From the NCBI GenBank assembly GCA_947498705.1, contig CANMLW010000002.1, positions 310,001 through 374,000 on the forward strand: a stretch of DNA of 64,000 bases, given 5' to 3'. A model generated the notes under the pieces. It was not told the DNA's origin, searched no databases, and saw nothing but the letters and a program-made list of their open reading frames with translations. Below are positions 8,085 through 16,881 of this stretch, piece by piece. Made by a program: the position numbers and the translations under genes. Position 1 is the stretch's first letter, and every line of letters starts with the position of its first letter. This DNA is from an uncultured Aquimarina sp. (GTDB lineage: Bacteria > Bacteroidota > Bacteroidia > Flavobacteriales > Flavobacteriaceae).

Positions 8085-11000
8085 ATGAGCACGAAGTTTC
8101 CTGAATATAAAGGACTTGACTTACCTAAAGTAGCAGACGAAATACTAAATTTCTGGCAACAGAACGATATTTTCGAAAAAAGTATTAGTGAGCGTGAAGG
8201 AGCGCAACCGTTTGTCTTTTTTGAAGGCCCTCCTTCAGCAAATGGATTACCAGGAATTCATCACGTTATGGCTCGTGCTATTAAGGATATTTTTTGTCGT
8301 TATAAAACTCAAAAAGGGTATCAGGTAAAGCGTAAAGCCGGATGGGATACACATGGGCTTCCTATAGAACTTGGTGTAGAGAAAGAACTGGGAATCACCA
8401 AAGAGGATATTGGTAAAAAGATTACAGTAGAAGAGTATAATAAAGCCTGTAAAAAGGCTGTGATGAGGTATACCGATATCTGGAATGATTTGACGCAAAA
8501 AATAGGCTACTGGGTAAATATGGAAGATCCATATATTACTTATAAGTCTAAGTATATGGAGAGTGTATGGTGGTTGCTTTCAGAAATATATAAGAAAGGA
8601 TTGCTATACAAGGGGTATACAATTCAACCTTATTCTCCAAAGGCAGGTACAGGGTTAAGCTCTCATGAACTTAATCAGCCAGGTACGTATCAGGATGTGA
8701 CAGATACTACAGTAGTTGCACAGTTTAAAGCTAAAGAAGATAGTTTGCCTTCGGTTTTACAGAGTATTGAAGGAAATATCTACTTTTTGGCATGGACGAC
8801 CACTCCCTGGACATTACCTTCGAATACGGCATTAACGGTAGGACCAAAAATTGATTATGTGGTGGTAAAAACCTATAACCAATATACTTTTGAACCTATT
8901 AACGTGGTTCTTGCCAAGAATCTGGTAGGAAAACAATTTGCTGGTAAATACACGCAAGTAGAAACAGAAGAAGAAATAAAGGCTTATAATCAGGGAGATA
9001 AAAAAATACCGTATTTCATTCTAAAAGAATGTAAAGGAACTGATTTAGTAGAGTCAAGATACGAGCAGTTAATTGATTATGTACAGCCTAATGATAACCC
9101 AGAAAATGCATTTAGAGTAATTACAGGTGATTTTGTAACTACAGAAGATGGTACAGGTATTGTGCATACCGCGCCTACTTTTGGAGCAGACGATGCTATG
9201 GTTGCCAAACAGGCTTCTCCAGAAGTACCACCAATGCTGGTTAAAGACGAAAATGATAATTTGGTGCCATTGGTAGACTTACAAGGTAAGTTCACAAAAC
9301 ATGTAGGAGAATTTGCTGGTAAATACGTTAAAAATGAGTATTACAATGATGGCGAAGCACCAGAGAAATCGGTAGATGTAGAAATAGCCATTAAATTAAA
9401 AATAGAAAATAAAGCGTTTAAGGTAGAAAAGTACGTACACAGTTATCCAAACTGTTGGCGTACAGATAAACCTGTTTTATATTATCCTCTTGATTCTTGG
9501 TTTATTAAGGTTACAGACTTTAAAGATCGTATGCACGAACTTAACCTAGGAATCAATTGGAAACCAAAAGCTACTGGAGAAGGTCGTTTTGGTAATTGGC
9601 TGGCAAATGCTAATGACTGGAACCTGTCTCGTTCACGCTTTTGGGGAATTCCATTACCTATCTGGAGAACAGAAGATGGTAAAGAAGAATTAATTATAGG
9701 TTCTGTAGAAGAGCTAAAGACAGAAATAAACAAAGCGGTAAAAGCAGGAGTACTTGCGTCTGATATTTTTGAAGACTTTGTAGTAGGAGATATGAGTGAA
9801 GAGAATTATGATAAAATAGATCTTCATAAAAATGTGGTGGATAAAATTACCTTGGTTTCTGCTTCTGGAAAACCAATGAAGCGCGAAAGCGATTTGATAG
9901 ACGTTTGGTTTGATTCTGGGTCTATGCCATATGCACAATGGCATTACCCTTTTGAAAATAAAGAAAAAGTAGAAGCAGGCGAACGCAAAGCAGATTTTAT
10001 TGCAGAAGGGGTAGATCAAACAAGAGGTTGGTTTTATACGTTGCATGCTATTGGTACTATGATTTTTGATGATGTAGCCTATAAAAATGTAGTGTCAAAT
10101 GGATTAGTGTTAGATAAGAATGGACAAAAAATGTCTAAACGTTTAGGCAATGCTGTAGATCCTTTTGAAACATTAAAAGAGTTTGGCCCTGATGCTACCA
10201 GATGGTATATGATTAGTAATGCCAACCCATGGGATAACCTAAAATTTGATGCAGAGGGTATTGCAGAGGTTCGTCGTAAGTTTTTTGGGACCTTATATAA
10301 TACATATTCGTTTTTTACGCTATATGCAAACATCGATAATTTTACGTATGCAGAAGCCGATATCCCATTAGAAGAACGACCAGAGATAGATCGATGGATT
10401 CTTAGTGAATTACATTCTTTGATAAAGAATGTAGATGAGTATTATAATGAGTATGAGCCTACAAAAGCTGCAAGAGCGATTTCAGATTTTGTACAAGAAA
10501 ACCTAAGTAACTGGTTTGTGCGTCTTAGTAGAAGAAGATACTGGAAAGGAGATTATCAAAAAGATAAAATATCTGCCTACCAAACCTTATATACTTGTAT
10601 GTTGACAGTTGCAAAGTTAGGAGCTCCTATAGCACCTTTCTTTATGGATCGATTGTATAAAGATCTGGTGTTAAACTCTACAAAAGAAACTTTTGAGAGT
10701 GTACATTTAGCTCACTTCCCAGTGTATGATAAGTCTTATGTAGATAAAGCGTTGGAGCACAAAATGCAAAAGGCGCAAACAGTATCATCGCTGGTACTTT
10801 CTTTACGTCAAAAAGAAAAGATCAAGGTTCGACAGCCATTACAACGAATTATGATACCTGTTTTAAATGAAACAGAGAAAAATGAAATCAATGATATCTC
10901 AGAATTGATTAAAAATGAAGTAAATGTCAAAGAAATTGAGTTGATTGATGATGCTTCGGGTATATTAGTGAAGCAAATCAAGCCAAATTTCAAAACTTTA

Positions 11001-11489
11001 GGTCCTCGATTCGGAAAAGATATGAAATTGATAGCCAACAAGATACAGTCGTTCGATCAAGAAAGTATAAAAATTCTTGAACAAACCGGTAAGTTTGATG
11101 TAGAAATTAACAAGAAAATTATTACTTTAGGTATCGATGATGTTGAAATCAGCTCACAAGATATAGAGGGTTGGTTAGTAGCAAATTCTGGAGCTTTAAC
11201 GGTAGCGTTAGATGTAACTATTAGTCCCGAACTTAAAAAAGAAGGGATCGCCAGAGAGTTAATTAATCGTATACAGAACATACGTAAAGATAGCGGTCTG
11301 GAGGTAACAGATAAGATAGAAATCGTTTTTCAAGAAAATAAAGCTATACAAGATGCAATTGCTACAAATGAGCATTATATTAAAAATGAAACCTTAACAG
11401 AATCAATTGAATTTGCATCAGATGTAATAAATGGTACAGAAATTGCGTTTGACGACATTGCAACCCAATTGGTAATTAAAAAACATTAA
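8085..11489 (+). CDS. ileS: Isoleucyl-tRNA synthetase
   Basis: Charges tRNA-Ile and edits mischarged valine. With the ATG at 8085 (MSTKFPEYKGLDLPKVADEI) it has 1134 residues; the open frame to 7944 is unlikely to be translated. The class I signature is PSANGLPGIHHVMAR near residue 60 and KMSKRLGNAVDP near 682. The CP1 editing domain lies between (WTTTPWTLPSNTAL and GTGIVHTAP). The long C-terminal region matches the longer, eukaryote-like IleRS class found in Bacteroidota and not the ~940-residue E. coli type; resistance to mupirocin is known for that class. The DksA-like gene begins 4 bp after the stop. Confidence 0.97.
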   Translation: MSTKFPEYKGLDLPKVADEILNFWQQNDIFEKSISEREGAQPFVFFEGPPSANGLPGIHHVMARAIKDIFCRYKTQKGYQVKRKAGWDTHGLPIELGVEKELGITKEDIGKKITVEEYNKACKKAVMRYTDIWNDLTQKIGYWVNMEDPYITYKSKYMESVWWLLSEIYKKGLLYKGYTIQPYSPKAGTGLSSHELNQPGTYQDVTDTTVVAQFKAKEDSLPSVLQSIEGNIYFLAWTTTPWTLPSNTALTVGPKIDYVVVKTYNQYTFEPINVVLAKNLVGKQFAGKYTQVETEEEIKAYNQGDKKIPYFILKECKGTDLVESRYEQLIDYVQPNDNPENAFRVITGDFVTTEDGTGIVHTAPTFGADDAMVAKQASPEVPPMLVKDENDNLVPLVDLQGKFTKHVGEFAGKYVKNEYYNDGEAPEKSVDVEIAIKLKIENKAFKVEKYVHSYPNCWRTDKPVLYYPLDSWFIKVTDFKDRMHELNLGINWKPKATGEGRFGNWLANANDWNLSRSRFWGIPLPIWRTEDGKEELIIGSVEELKTEINKAVKAGVLASDIFEDFVVGDMSEENYDKIDLHKNVVDKITLVSASGKPMKRESDLIDVWFDSGSMPYAQWHYPFENKEKVEAGERKADFIAEGVDQTRGWFYTLHAIGTMIFDDVAYKNVVSNGLVLDKNGQKMSKRLGNAVDPFETLKEFGPDATRWYMISNANPWDNLKFDAEGIAEVRRKFFGTLYNTYSFFTLYANIDNFTYAEADIPLEERPEIDRWILSELHSLIKNVDEYYNEYEPTKAARAISDFVQENLSNWFVRLSRRRYWKGDYQKDKISAYQTLYTCMLTVAKLGAPIAPFFMDRLYKDLVLNSTKETFESVHLAHFPVYDKSYVDKALEHKMQKAQTVSSLVLSLRQKEKIKVRQPLQRIMIPVLNETEKNEINDISELIKNEVNVKEIELIDDASGILVKQIKPNFKTLGPRFGKDMKLIANKIQSFDQESIKILEQTGKFDVEINKKIITLGIDDVEISSQDIEGWLVANSGALTVALDVTISPELKKEGIARELINRIQNIRKDSGLEVTDKIEIVFQENKAIQDAIATNEHYIKNETLTESIEFASDVINGTEIAFDDIATQLVIKKH

Positions 11490-11493
11490 GAGT

Positions 11494-11877
11494 ATGGCAG
11501 ACGATATCAAAGTAAGGTACAGTGATGGAGATTTGGAAATGTTCAAGGAGATAATTCTTGAAAAAGTAGAAAAGGCTAAAAAAGATTTGGAATTACTAAG
11601 AAGTGCGTACAAGAATGATGGAAATAATGGTACAGATGACACTTCACCAACTTTTAAGGCTTTTGAAGAAGGAAGTGAAACCATGTCCAAAGAAGCCAAT
11701 ACACAACTTGCTATTAGACAGGAAAAATTTGTTCGCGATCTAAAAAATGCTTTATTGCGTATAGAAAATAAAACATATGGTATTTGCCGTGTAACTGGGA
11801 AATTAATTAATCCAGAGCGATTAAAGCTAGTGCCACACGCAACATTAAGCATAGAAGCAAAAAATATGCAGAGTTAA
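11494..11877 (+). CDS. TraR/DksA-family zinc-finger-like protein
   Basis: 127 residues: an alpha-helical hairpin (~10-95) and a C-terminal finger-like region YGICRVTGKLINPERLKLVPHAT (~98-120). The classical DksA C4 zinc knuckle is reduced here to a single Cys, followed by a His about 18 residues later, which is usual for the Bacteroidota members of this family. Predicted to bind RNA polymerase or act in stringent-type control; direct evidence is lacking for this subfamily. It is translated as the second gene of the ileS operon (4 bp gap) and followed by a very strong terminator. Confidence 0.88.
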   Translation: MADDIKVRYSDGDLEMFKEIILEKVEKAKKDLELLRSAYKNDGNNGTDDTSPTFKAFEEGSETMSKEANTQLAIRQEKFVRDLKNALLRIENKTYGICRVTGKLINPERLKLVPHATLSIEAKNMQS

Positions 11878-11892
11878 TTCTTTGATTTTTTT

Positions 11893-11940
11893 TGAACATA
11901 CAAAAGGGGACTCTGCATAGAGTCCCCTTTTGTATGTTCA
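11893..11940 (+). terminator. Long perfect hairpin terminator after the DksA-like gene
   Basis: A 22 bp perfect stem (11893-11914 with 11919-11940) with a GCAT loop, 15 bp after the DksA-like stop. The convergent Crp/Fnr gene ends at 11980, so the hairpin probably serves both strands. Confidence 0.85.
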
Positions 11941-11979
11941 AAATTTAAAATGTATTATTAGATCAAAGAATAACTGGTA

Positions 11980-12669
11980 TTATATAAAATTGGATGTTTT
12001 TACTAATTGGGAAGGGTCAATAATAATTATTTGATTTTCATTTATTGTAATCAATCCTTCTTCTTTAAAATCATGTAGTACCCGAACCAGTGACTCTACA
12101 GAGGTCCCGACAATATTACTATGATCTTTTCGTGATATTTTAAACCCTTCTTCGTTATTTCCGTAAAATTCTTTTAGTTTGATAATAGAAATTGCACATC
12201 GTTCCCTTACACTGTGTTGTGCAAGAATTCTAGAATTATTAGTGAACACACCAAACTCATGTGCCATACTTTTTAAAAGTCTGTTTAGAATACTAGCATT
12301 AGAATCTAGAATGTCAAAAAAAACATCTTTTGGGATAATATCAAGTTCACAATCTACCAGGGCAGCTGCAGATCCAGAATGCGGTTCTCTTGAAATAAGT
12401 GAATGATGGCCCAAAATTTCATTTTCTTTGACTAGATAAAAGATATGTTGCTTGCCTTCTATCCCGCAATTATATTTTTTTATTTTACCATGTTTAAGGA
12501 GATATAAACCAATTGGGGTAGTACCTTCATGATATAACACTTCTCTTTTTTTTAATCGTAATGTTATTTTAGTTTTTTCGATTAAATCAGTGATGTCATT
12601 TGGTAGTTCTTGTAGTACATTTTCGTTAGTAAATGAATATCTTTTGTGGGGGAACAAAATGTTTATCAT
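11980..12669 (-). CDS. Crp/Fnr-family transcriptional regulator
   Basis: 229 residues. An N-terminal cyclic-nucleotide-binding-type beta-roll (~30-140; LKKREVLYHEGTTPIGLYLLKHGKIK) is followed by a dimer helix with HEFGVFTNNSRILAQHSVRERCA and a Crp-type winged HTH (~175-215; ISRKDHSNIVGTSVESLVRVLHDFKEEGLI). No cysteine cluster of the Fnr type is present, so an iron-sulfur sensor is unlikely. The effector is unknown. It lies alone between ileS-dksA and the carbonic anhydrase gene on the opposite strand to lspA. Confidence 0.9.
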   Translation of the reverse strand: MINILFPHKRYSFTNENVLQELPNDITDLIEKTKITLRLKKREVLYHEGTTPIGLYLLKHGKIKKYNCGIEGKQHIFYLVKENEILGHHSLISREPHSGSAAALVDCELDIIPKDVFFDILDSNASILNRLLKSMAHEFGVFTNNSRILAQHSVRERCAISIIKLKEFYGNNEEGFKISRKDHSNIVGTSVESLVRVLHDFKEEGLITINENQIIIIDPSQLVKTSNFI

Positions 12670-12763
12670 TATTCACATTTTTTTAGCTAATCAAATAAAG
12701 GGAGTATTATAAATATAACTTTTTTTTAACCAAAAAAGTATATATTCTAGTGATAATATTGTT

Positions 12764-12924
12764 GAACTGGTTTAAACTTTTTTCAATTCGCTATGAAAAT
12801 GCTCTTTTTCACTCAATTTTCATCTTTTCCTTACTTCGTAGCACTGCTATGAAGTGCAAAAAACATTTCAATTGATCAAAAAATCATCATTTTTTGCATG
12901 AATCAAAAAAGTTTAAACCAGTTC
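12764..12924. repeat. ~160 bp inverted-terminal repeat element, copy 2 (best preserved)
   Basis: Perfect 20 bp terminal inverted repeats: GAACTGGTTTAAACTTTTTT at 12764-12783 and its complement at 12905-12924. The interior matches copy 1 in the same orientation. Compared with copy 1, the fourth base of the ACTAG core is changed in both arms at once (A/T to G/C), so pairing is kept. The central stem CTTCGTAGCA/TGCTATGAAG pairs fully with one G-U. It lies between the carbonic anhydrase terminator and the Crp/Fnr start. Confidence 0.88.
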
Positions 12925-12990
12925 GTTTTCTCAACTATTCAAGATGTCTTTTTTTGATAAGTTTAACAGTGAAATTTTTTCGAAAAACGT

Positions 12991-13026
12991 AAAAACTACC
13001 GATAAATTTATTTACCGGTAGTTTTT
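12991..13026 (-). terminator. Terminator of the carbonic anhydrase gene
   Basis: A stem of AAAAACTACCG plus further A/T pairs, with one mismatch, pairing across 12991-13026; oligo-A and oligo-T ends. It lies ~20 bp past the carbonic anhydrase stop on the minus strand. Confidence 0.75.
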
Positions 13027-13047
13027 TTAAAAATAATACTAACTATA

Positions 13048-13920
13048 TTAATCATCATATGCCAAAAAACCACCAGCAGAACGAACAATTCTATTATTTA
13101 GATCTTGAACAGGTCTATAATTAGAATGCATGATTTTTTTAAAGGCATCTAACTGTCTTCTTGATGCTCTTATTGGGTTTTTAAGAACATACCATGTAAC
13201 AATCTCGTCGCACCCGGGAGTAGTTAATGATCCATTATAGGTATAATACGTTTTGTCATATGGTAGTAAGAAATTTACAAAAAAGTGGCGATAAGGATCT
13301 TTAAAATGTTCACCTTCATTTTTAGGAATATGATTTAAGAATTTTCCTAAAAGATAATTGCTTCGACCTTCTTTAAAGAAAACACCAATAACGGCTAGTA
13401 ATCCTGTATTTGGATCTTGGTGAACCAAATGCATTTCCATATCATAACGATAATTGTCAACAGTATGTTCGCTTCCTGTATGAAAATGAAATTGTTTTAA
13501 TTCATATTCTATGCCGTTTAGTCGTGCGGTACTGCCGGCATCATAGTTAAACTGAACCGTATGACCGTTATTAATGATATCGACAGAGGTTCCTCTATAC
13601 CATGTTTGTATAGGTTCTAAGTTGTCGTCATCATGCTCAACGGTACTTGTTTCAATATTAATGGGTGATTGAGAAGAACCTCCACAACTTTCCCAATCAG
13701 ATCCACATAAAGTGGCCCAAAATTCGGGACCTAATTCTCCTTCATACTCGAATTGACATTCTGATGATAGAGATTTTCCAGTAGCGGCGGCGGCCAATGC
13801 GGCTTCGTCATTTATGTTTTGTGGGGTTTCTGTGGTTGTACTTTCAAATTCGTCATGACTACAGGCAAGAGTCATTAAAAAAAGACATGCAAAAAGTAAT
13901 CTAAAAAAAATGGTTTTCAT
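13048..13920 (-). CDS. Alpha-class carbonic anhydrase, lipoprotein
   Basis: Interconverts CO2 and bicarbonate, here outside the cytoplasm. 290 residues with a lipoprotein signal (lipobox LTLAC, C20) and an acidic, Ala-rich linker to ~55. The alpha-CA domain follows: QSPINI at ~84-89 and zinc ligands H145, H147 (QFHFHTGSEH) and H164 (MEMHLVHQD), plus the TTPGC loop near the end of the active site. Alpha-CAs are usually periplasmic in bacteria, and surface or outer-membrane anchoring fits the lipobox. It is a single gene with its own terminator, lying in reverse between the dksA-like gene and lspA. Confidence 0.95.
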   Translation of the reverse strand: MKTIFFRLLFACLFLMTLACSHDEFESTTTETPQNINDEAALAAAATGKSLSSECQFEYEGELGPEFWATLCGSDWESCGGSSQSPINIETSTVEHDDDNLEPIQTWYRGTSVDIINNGHTVQFNYDAGSTARLNGIEYELKQFHFHTGSEHTVDNYRYDMEMHLVHQDPNTGLLAVIGVFFKEGRSNYLLGKFLNHIPKNEGEHFKDPYRHFFVNFLLPYDKTYYTYNGSLTTPGCDEIVTWYVLKNPIRASRRQLDAFKKIMHSNYRPVQDLNNRIVRSAGGFLAYDD

Positions 13921-14214
13921 AAATAAGGAGTTTGTGATTTGTAATAAGTGACAAAATTATCTGATAATTATTTGCATTATCACCAAAATAATCATGTTTC
14001 AAAATGATTTTTATCGCATTTTTTATTGATTTAAATGGTGTAAAAACATGATAAAAGTCAAAAAAGCAAGATGAATTAATACATCTTGCTTCATTTGTAA
14101 CTTATTTTTAAAACAAAATTCTAAAGAGCTTCCTTATCAGTGCCAGAAATGTTTTTATAACAAAATAAAACACTATTTTTGCGGACATTATAGGACTAAA
14201 TAAACTTGCCGTAT
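13921..14214. other. Divergent promoter region, carbonic anhydrase / lspA
   Basis: AT-rich. It contains a 10 bp hairpin (14064-14073 with 14082-14091, arm AAGCAAGATG) without a clear T-run, belonging to neither gene obviously. It also contains a good -7 box TATTTTTG at 14174-14181 for lspA. It may preserve the end of an older intergenic segment from before the carbonic anhydrase and Crp genes came to lie here. Confidence 0.5.
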
Positions 14215-14817
14215 ATGTCATTAAAGAAATCTATTTTAGTCATAATTTTGGTGTTACTTATTGATCAGGTTACCAAAGTTTATATTAAAACACATTTTGC
14301 ACTTCATGAAGAAGTAAAAGTTTTTGATTGGTTTCGTATCATTTTCGTAGAAAACAAAGGAATGGCATGGGGGTTTGAGCTCCCAGGCAGTTATGGTAAG
14401 TTGGTTCTTACTTTGTTTAGATTAGTTGCTATTACAGGTATTGGATATTGGTTGTATGACTCTGTTCGCAAGAATAGTCCTGCAATTCTTACATTTTGTA
14501 TTGCACTAATTTTTGCAGGTGCTTTTGGAAATATTGTGGATTCGATTTTTTATGGACTTCTTTTTGAAGAGAGTACAAAAATTCATGTAGCGAGCTTTTT
14601 ACCAGAAGGAGGAGGATACGAAAGTATTTTTTATGGTAAAGTGGTTGATATGATTCAATTTACTTTTTACAGTGATATTCTTCCAGAATGGATTCCGTTT
14701 TGGGGAGGTAAACATTTTTCATTCTTCGATCCCGTGTTTAATATTGCTGATTCAGCAATAAGTATTGGGGTTTTCTTATTGGTAGTTTTTAATAAAAAAG
14801 CGTTTCCTAAAAAATAG
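14215..14817 (+). CDS. lspA: Lipoprotein signal peptidase (signal peptidase II)
   Basis: Removes the signal peptide from prolipoproteins in the inner membrane; many clients are encoded nearby. 200 residues from the ATG at 14215; a TTG three codons earlier is possible but weaker. Four membrane helices are visible. The catalytic aspartates are D109 (FGNIVDSIFYG) and D179 (VFNIADSAIS), with the LIDQVTK motif near 15-21. It has a ~40-residue periplasmic insertion between helices 3 and 4 (~115-165), a common feature in Bacteroidota. Promoter -7 box TATTTTTG is 34 bp upstream. Confidence 0.95.
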   Translation: MSLKKSILVIILVLLIDQVTKVYIKTHFALHEEVKVFDWFRIIFVENKGMAWGFELPGSYGKLVLTLFRLVAITGIGYWLYDSVRKNSPAILTFCIALIFAGAFGNIVDSIFYGLLFEESTKIHVASFLPEGGGYESIFYGKVVDMIQFTFYSDILPEWIPFWGGKHFSFFDPVFNIADSAISIGVFLLVVFNKKAFPKK

Positions 14818-14875
14818 TTTTGCCTACTACCAATTGTTTTCTGAAGAAAAAGTGGTTTGTAAAATCATAAAAATA

Positions 14876-15268
14876 CTAAGCTAGTATTTTTGTGAAATCA
14901 TCAATTTTAATAGGTTTAGAGATGTAATCTTCTACCATATCAATAGATTTGGCACGTTCTATATCCCTGGTATCAATTGAGGAACTAACTACGTAAAGAA
15001 GTGTCTTTTTAGGAATTTTATCTTTTATTTTGGAAAATTCATCCAAAAATTCCCACCCATCCATTACAGGCATATTTAGATCTAAAAAAATAAATCGGGG
15101 TATAGTGGCTGTTTCTATAGATTTTGTAAAAAAATCGATAGCCTCCTTACCGTTTTTAAAAACCACAACAGATTTTGATAATTTTTTTAGTTCAATGATT
15201 TTGCGTAACAAGTTGATATACATGTTATCATCATCAATGATGCATACACTCTCAGAAGTAAGTGACAT
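14876..15268 (-). CDS. Single-domain response regulator
   Basis: 130 residues from the ATG at 15268 (MSLTSESVCIIDDD); the frame is open for 45 further residues that run into the next gene and do not look like receiver sequence. The acidic pocket DDD (12-14), phosphoacceptor D63 (FLDLNMPVMDGWEF), S/T switch residue in VVSSS (~95-97) and K118 (ISKPI) are all present. There is no output domain, so it probably acts by protein contact or in a phosphorelay. It lies 76 bp downstream of the RimK-type operon on the same strand and may be its last gene. Confidence 0.9.
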   Translation of the reverse strand: MSLTSESVCIIDDDNMYINLLRKIIELKKLSKSVVVFKNGKEAIDFFTKSIETATIPRFIFLDLNMPVMDGWEFLDEFSKIKDKIPKKTLLYVVSSSIDTRDIERAKSIDMVEDYISKPIKIDDFTKILA

Positions 15269-15344
15269 TTTTAGGGGTAAAAAGTTATATAGATCTAAAA
15301 TAGTACAAGTATTTTTGATTACAAAAAAAAACGAGTGGTAACGC

Positions 15345-15908
15345 CTAAAAATAATACGTTTTTGTTGGTGTAACGCAAAGGTTAAGGCGTATGTCTGTTG
15401 CAATTGTGTCCTTAATTTGCTCTTCTGCAGGGAATAACGACAACCCTATTTTCAAAGTGTTAGGATTACATTTAGATAAAAATTTATCATAAAACCCTTT
15501 TCCATACCCCACGCGATTCCCTTTTTGATCAAATGCTAATAGAGGAATAAAAACAACTTCGATGGTTTCTTCGGGAATTGGGATGCCGTCTGTAGGTTCT
15601 GGGATACCCCATGTATTGACTTTTAGTACCGTAGTATCCGTAAGTAAAAAGTGCGATAATGTATAAGTATCGAAATTACTTTTAGAAATGATAACATTCT
15701 TATCCTTTCCCTGAAGAATGTTAAGTATAAACTCGGTATTAATTTCTTTTTGTTTGTTTATAGGTAAAAAAACATGGTAATATGATTTTTCCCAAATAGG
15801 TAATTGAAGTAATCTATTTGCAATATCTATGCTAAGATCTTCTATTTCCTGATTACTTATGTTTGATCTAAGGGTTTTGTACTTTGCCCGTAGTTCTTTT
15901 TTATTCAT
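15345..15908 (-). CDS. 5-formyltetrahydrofolate cyclo-ligase
   Basis: Converts 5-formyl-THF to 5,10-methenyl-THF using ATP. 187 residues, the usual length. N-terminal [16 protein letters not shown] (basic ATP-binding start) and the C-terminal signature VGYGKGFYDKFLSK (~138-151) are clear, together with FIPLLAFDQKGNR. The start overlaps the end of the M14-like gene by 8 bases, so translation is coupled with the RimK operon. Cyclo-ligase next to a glutamate ligase is noteworthy because folates carry glutamate tails. Confidence 0.93.
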   Translation of the reverse strand: MNKKELRAKYKTLRSNISNQEIEDLSIDIANRLLQLPIWEKSYYHVFLPINKQKEINTEFILNILQGKDKNVIISKSNFDTYTLSHFLLTDTTVLKVNTWGIPEPTDGIPIPEETIEVVFIPLLAFDQKGNRVGYGKGFYDKFLSKCNPNTLKIGLSLFPAEEQIKDTIATDIRLNLCVTPTKTYYF

Positions 15909-16881
15909 GTATTAATTCTTTTGTTATGCGAAAGATAGCATCTCCTTTATAAACGATCGAAGACTCATTGACATTTATCAAATAACCTTCATTTTTTGCT
16001 TTTACGACATGTCTCATTTTGCCATATGGATCTGTGATGGTTGCCAGGGTTTCATTTTTATCTACATGCTTGCCAATTGGGACTTTGATATGTAAAAGTC
16101 CGCTATATTTTGCACGCATCCAAAAACTATTCTTTACAATTAAGCTATTACCGTTTCTAATAGGCGGTTCGAATTCGGTTGCCAGCATTCCTAAATGATG
16201 CAATATCCGCATTGTACCTTGTACTCCTTCTCTCGCAATTTCTTTATCACTACTTTGAGATTTACCACCTTCGAATAGTAAAATGTTTTTTCCTTTTTTT
16301 GCACAGGTAGCCCTGTAAGAGCCATCAAGGTTTTTTGATAATAATGTAAAAGGGGCGTTGAAAATTTTTGCCAGCTTTACAAGGTCTTTATTACTAGGGT
16401 CGACCCTAATATGAGCGGCGTTAAATCTACTGGCTCCTCCTGTATGAAAATCAAGGCAAAAATCTGCAATGGGTAAAATCTCATTAATGAATTGATACGC
16501 AAAACGACTGGCGAGAGATCCGTTTTTGGTTCCGGGAAAAACTCTGTTAAGGTCCCTTCCGTCAGGAAAAAAACGATTCATGCTTAGAAAACCAAATACA
16601 TTAAGTACGGGAATGCATATAATAGTACCAATAAGAGGCTTATTGATTTTTTTTGCGATAATTTGCCGCACCACTTCAACTCCGTTAATTTCATCTCCGT
16701 GTATTCCGGCAGTAATGAGTACCGTAGGTCCTGGTTTTTTGGATCGTTCTATAATTACTGGGATTTCTACTTTGGTAGAGGTATAGAGTTTTGCAATATT
16801 AAAATTGATAATGGTGCTCTTGCCTGGTAATACTTCGTTGCCAAGAATATTTAGTATATTTTTTTTGGTTTCTTTCGTCAT
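15901..16881 (-). CDS. Succinylglutamate desuccinylase / aspartoacylase family zinc enzyme
   Basis: 326 residues of the M14-like AstE/ASPA fold. Zinc ligands are H61 and E64 (GIHGDEING) and H146 (LDFHTGG); the likely catalytic Glu is E204 (ILLFEGGKS). A C-terminal beta-barrel with [18 protein letters not shown] (~260-277) is typical of the bacterial family. Biochemical substrates of such RimK-linked members are not established. It overlaps rimK by 4 bases (ATGA), so they are co-translated. Since M14 enzymes include deglutamylases, removal of glutamates added by RimK is a reasonable guess, not shown. Confidence 0.9.
   Translation of the reverse strand: MTKETKKNILNILGNEVLPGKSTIINFNIAKLYTSTKVEIPVIIERSKKPGPTVLITAGIHGDEINGVEVVRQIIAKKINKPLIGTIICIPVLNVFGFLSMNRFFPDGRDLNRVFPGTKNGSLASRFAYQFINEILPIADFCLDFHTGGASRFNAAHIRVDPSNKDLVKLAKIFNAPFTLLSKNLDGSYRATCAKKGKNILLFEGGKSQSSDKEIAREGVQGTMRILHHLGMLATEFEPPIRNGNSLIVKNSFWMRAKYSGLLHIKVPIGKHVDKNETLATITDPYGKMRHVVKAKNEGYLINVNESSIVYKGDAIFRITKELIHE

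Noticed and set aside
11418..11852. A 144-residue minus-strand frame
   Set aside because: It is the antisense shadow of the DksA-like gene; the + strand frame has clear family sequence.
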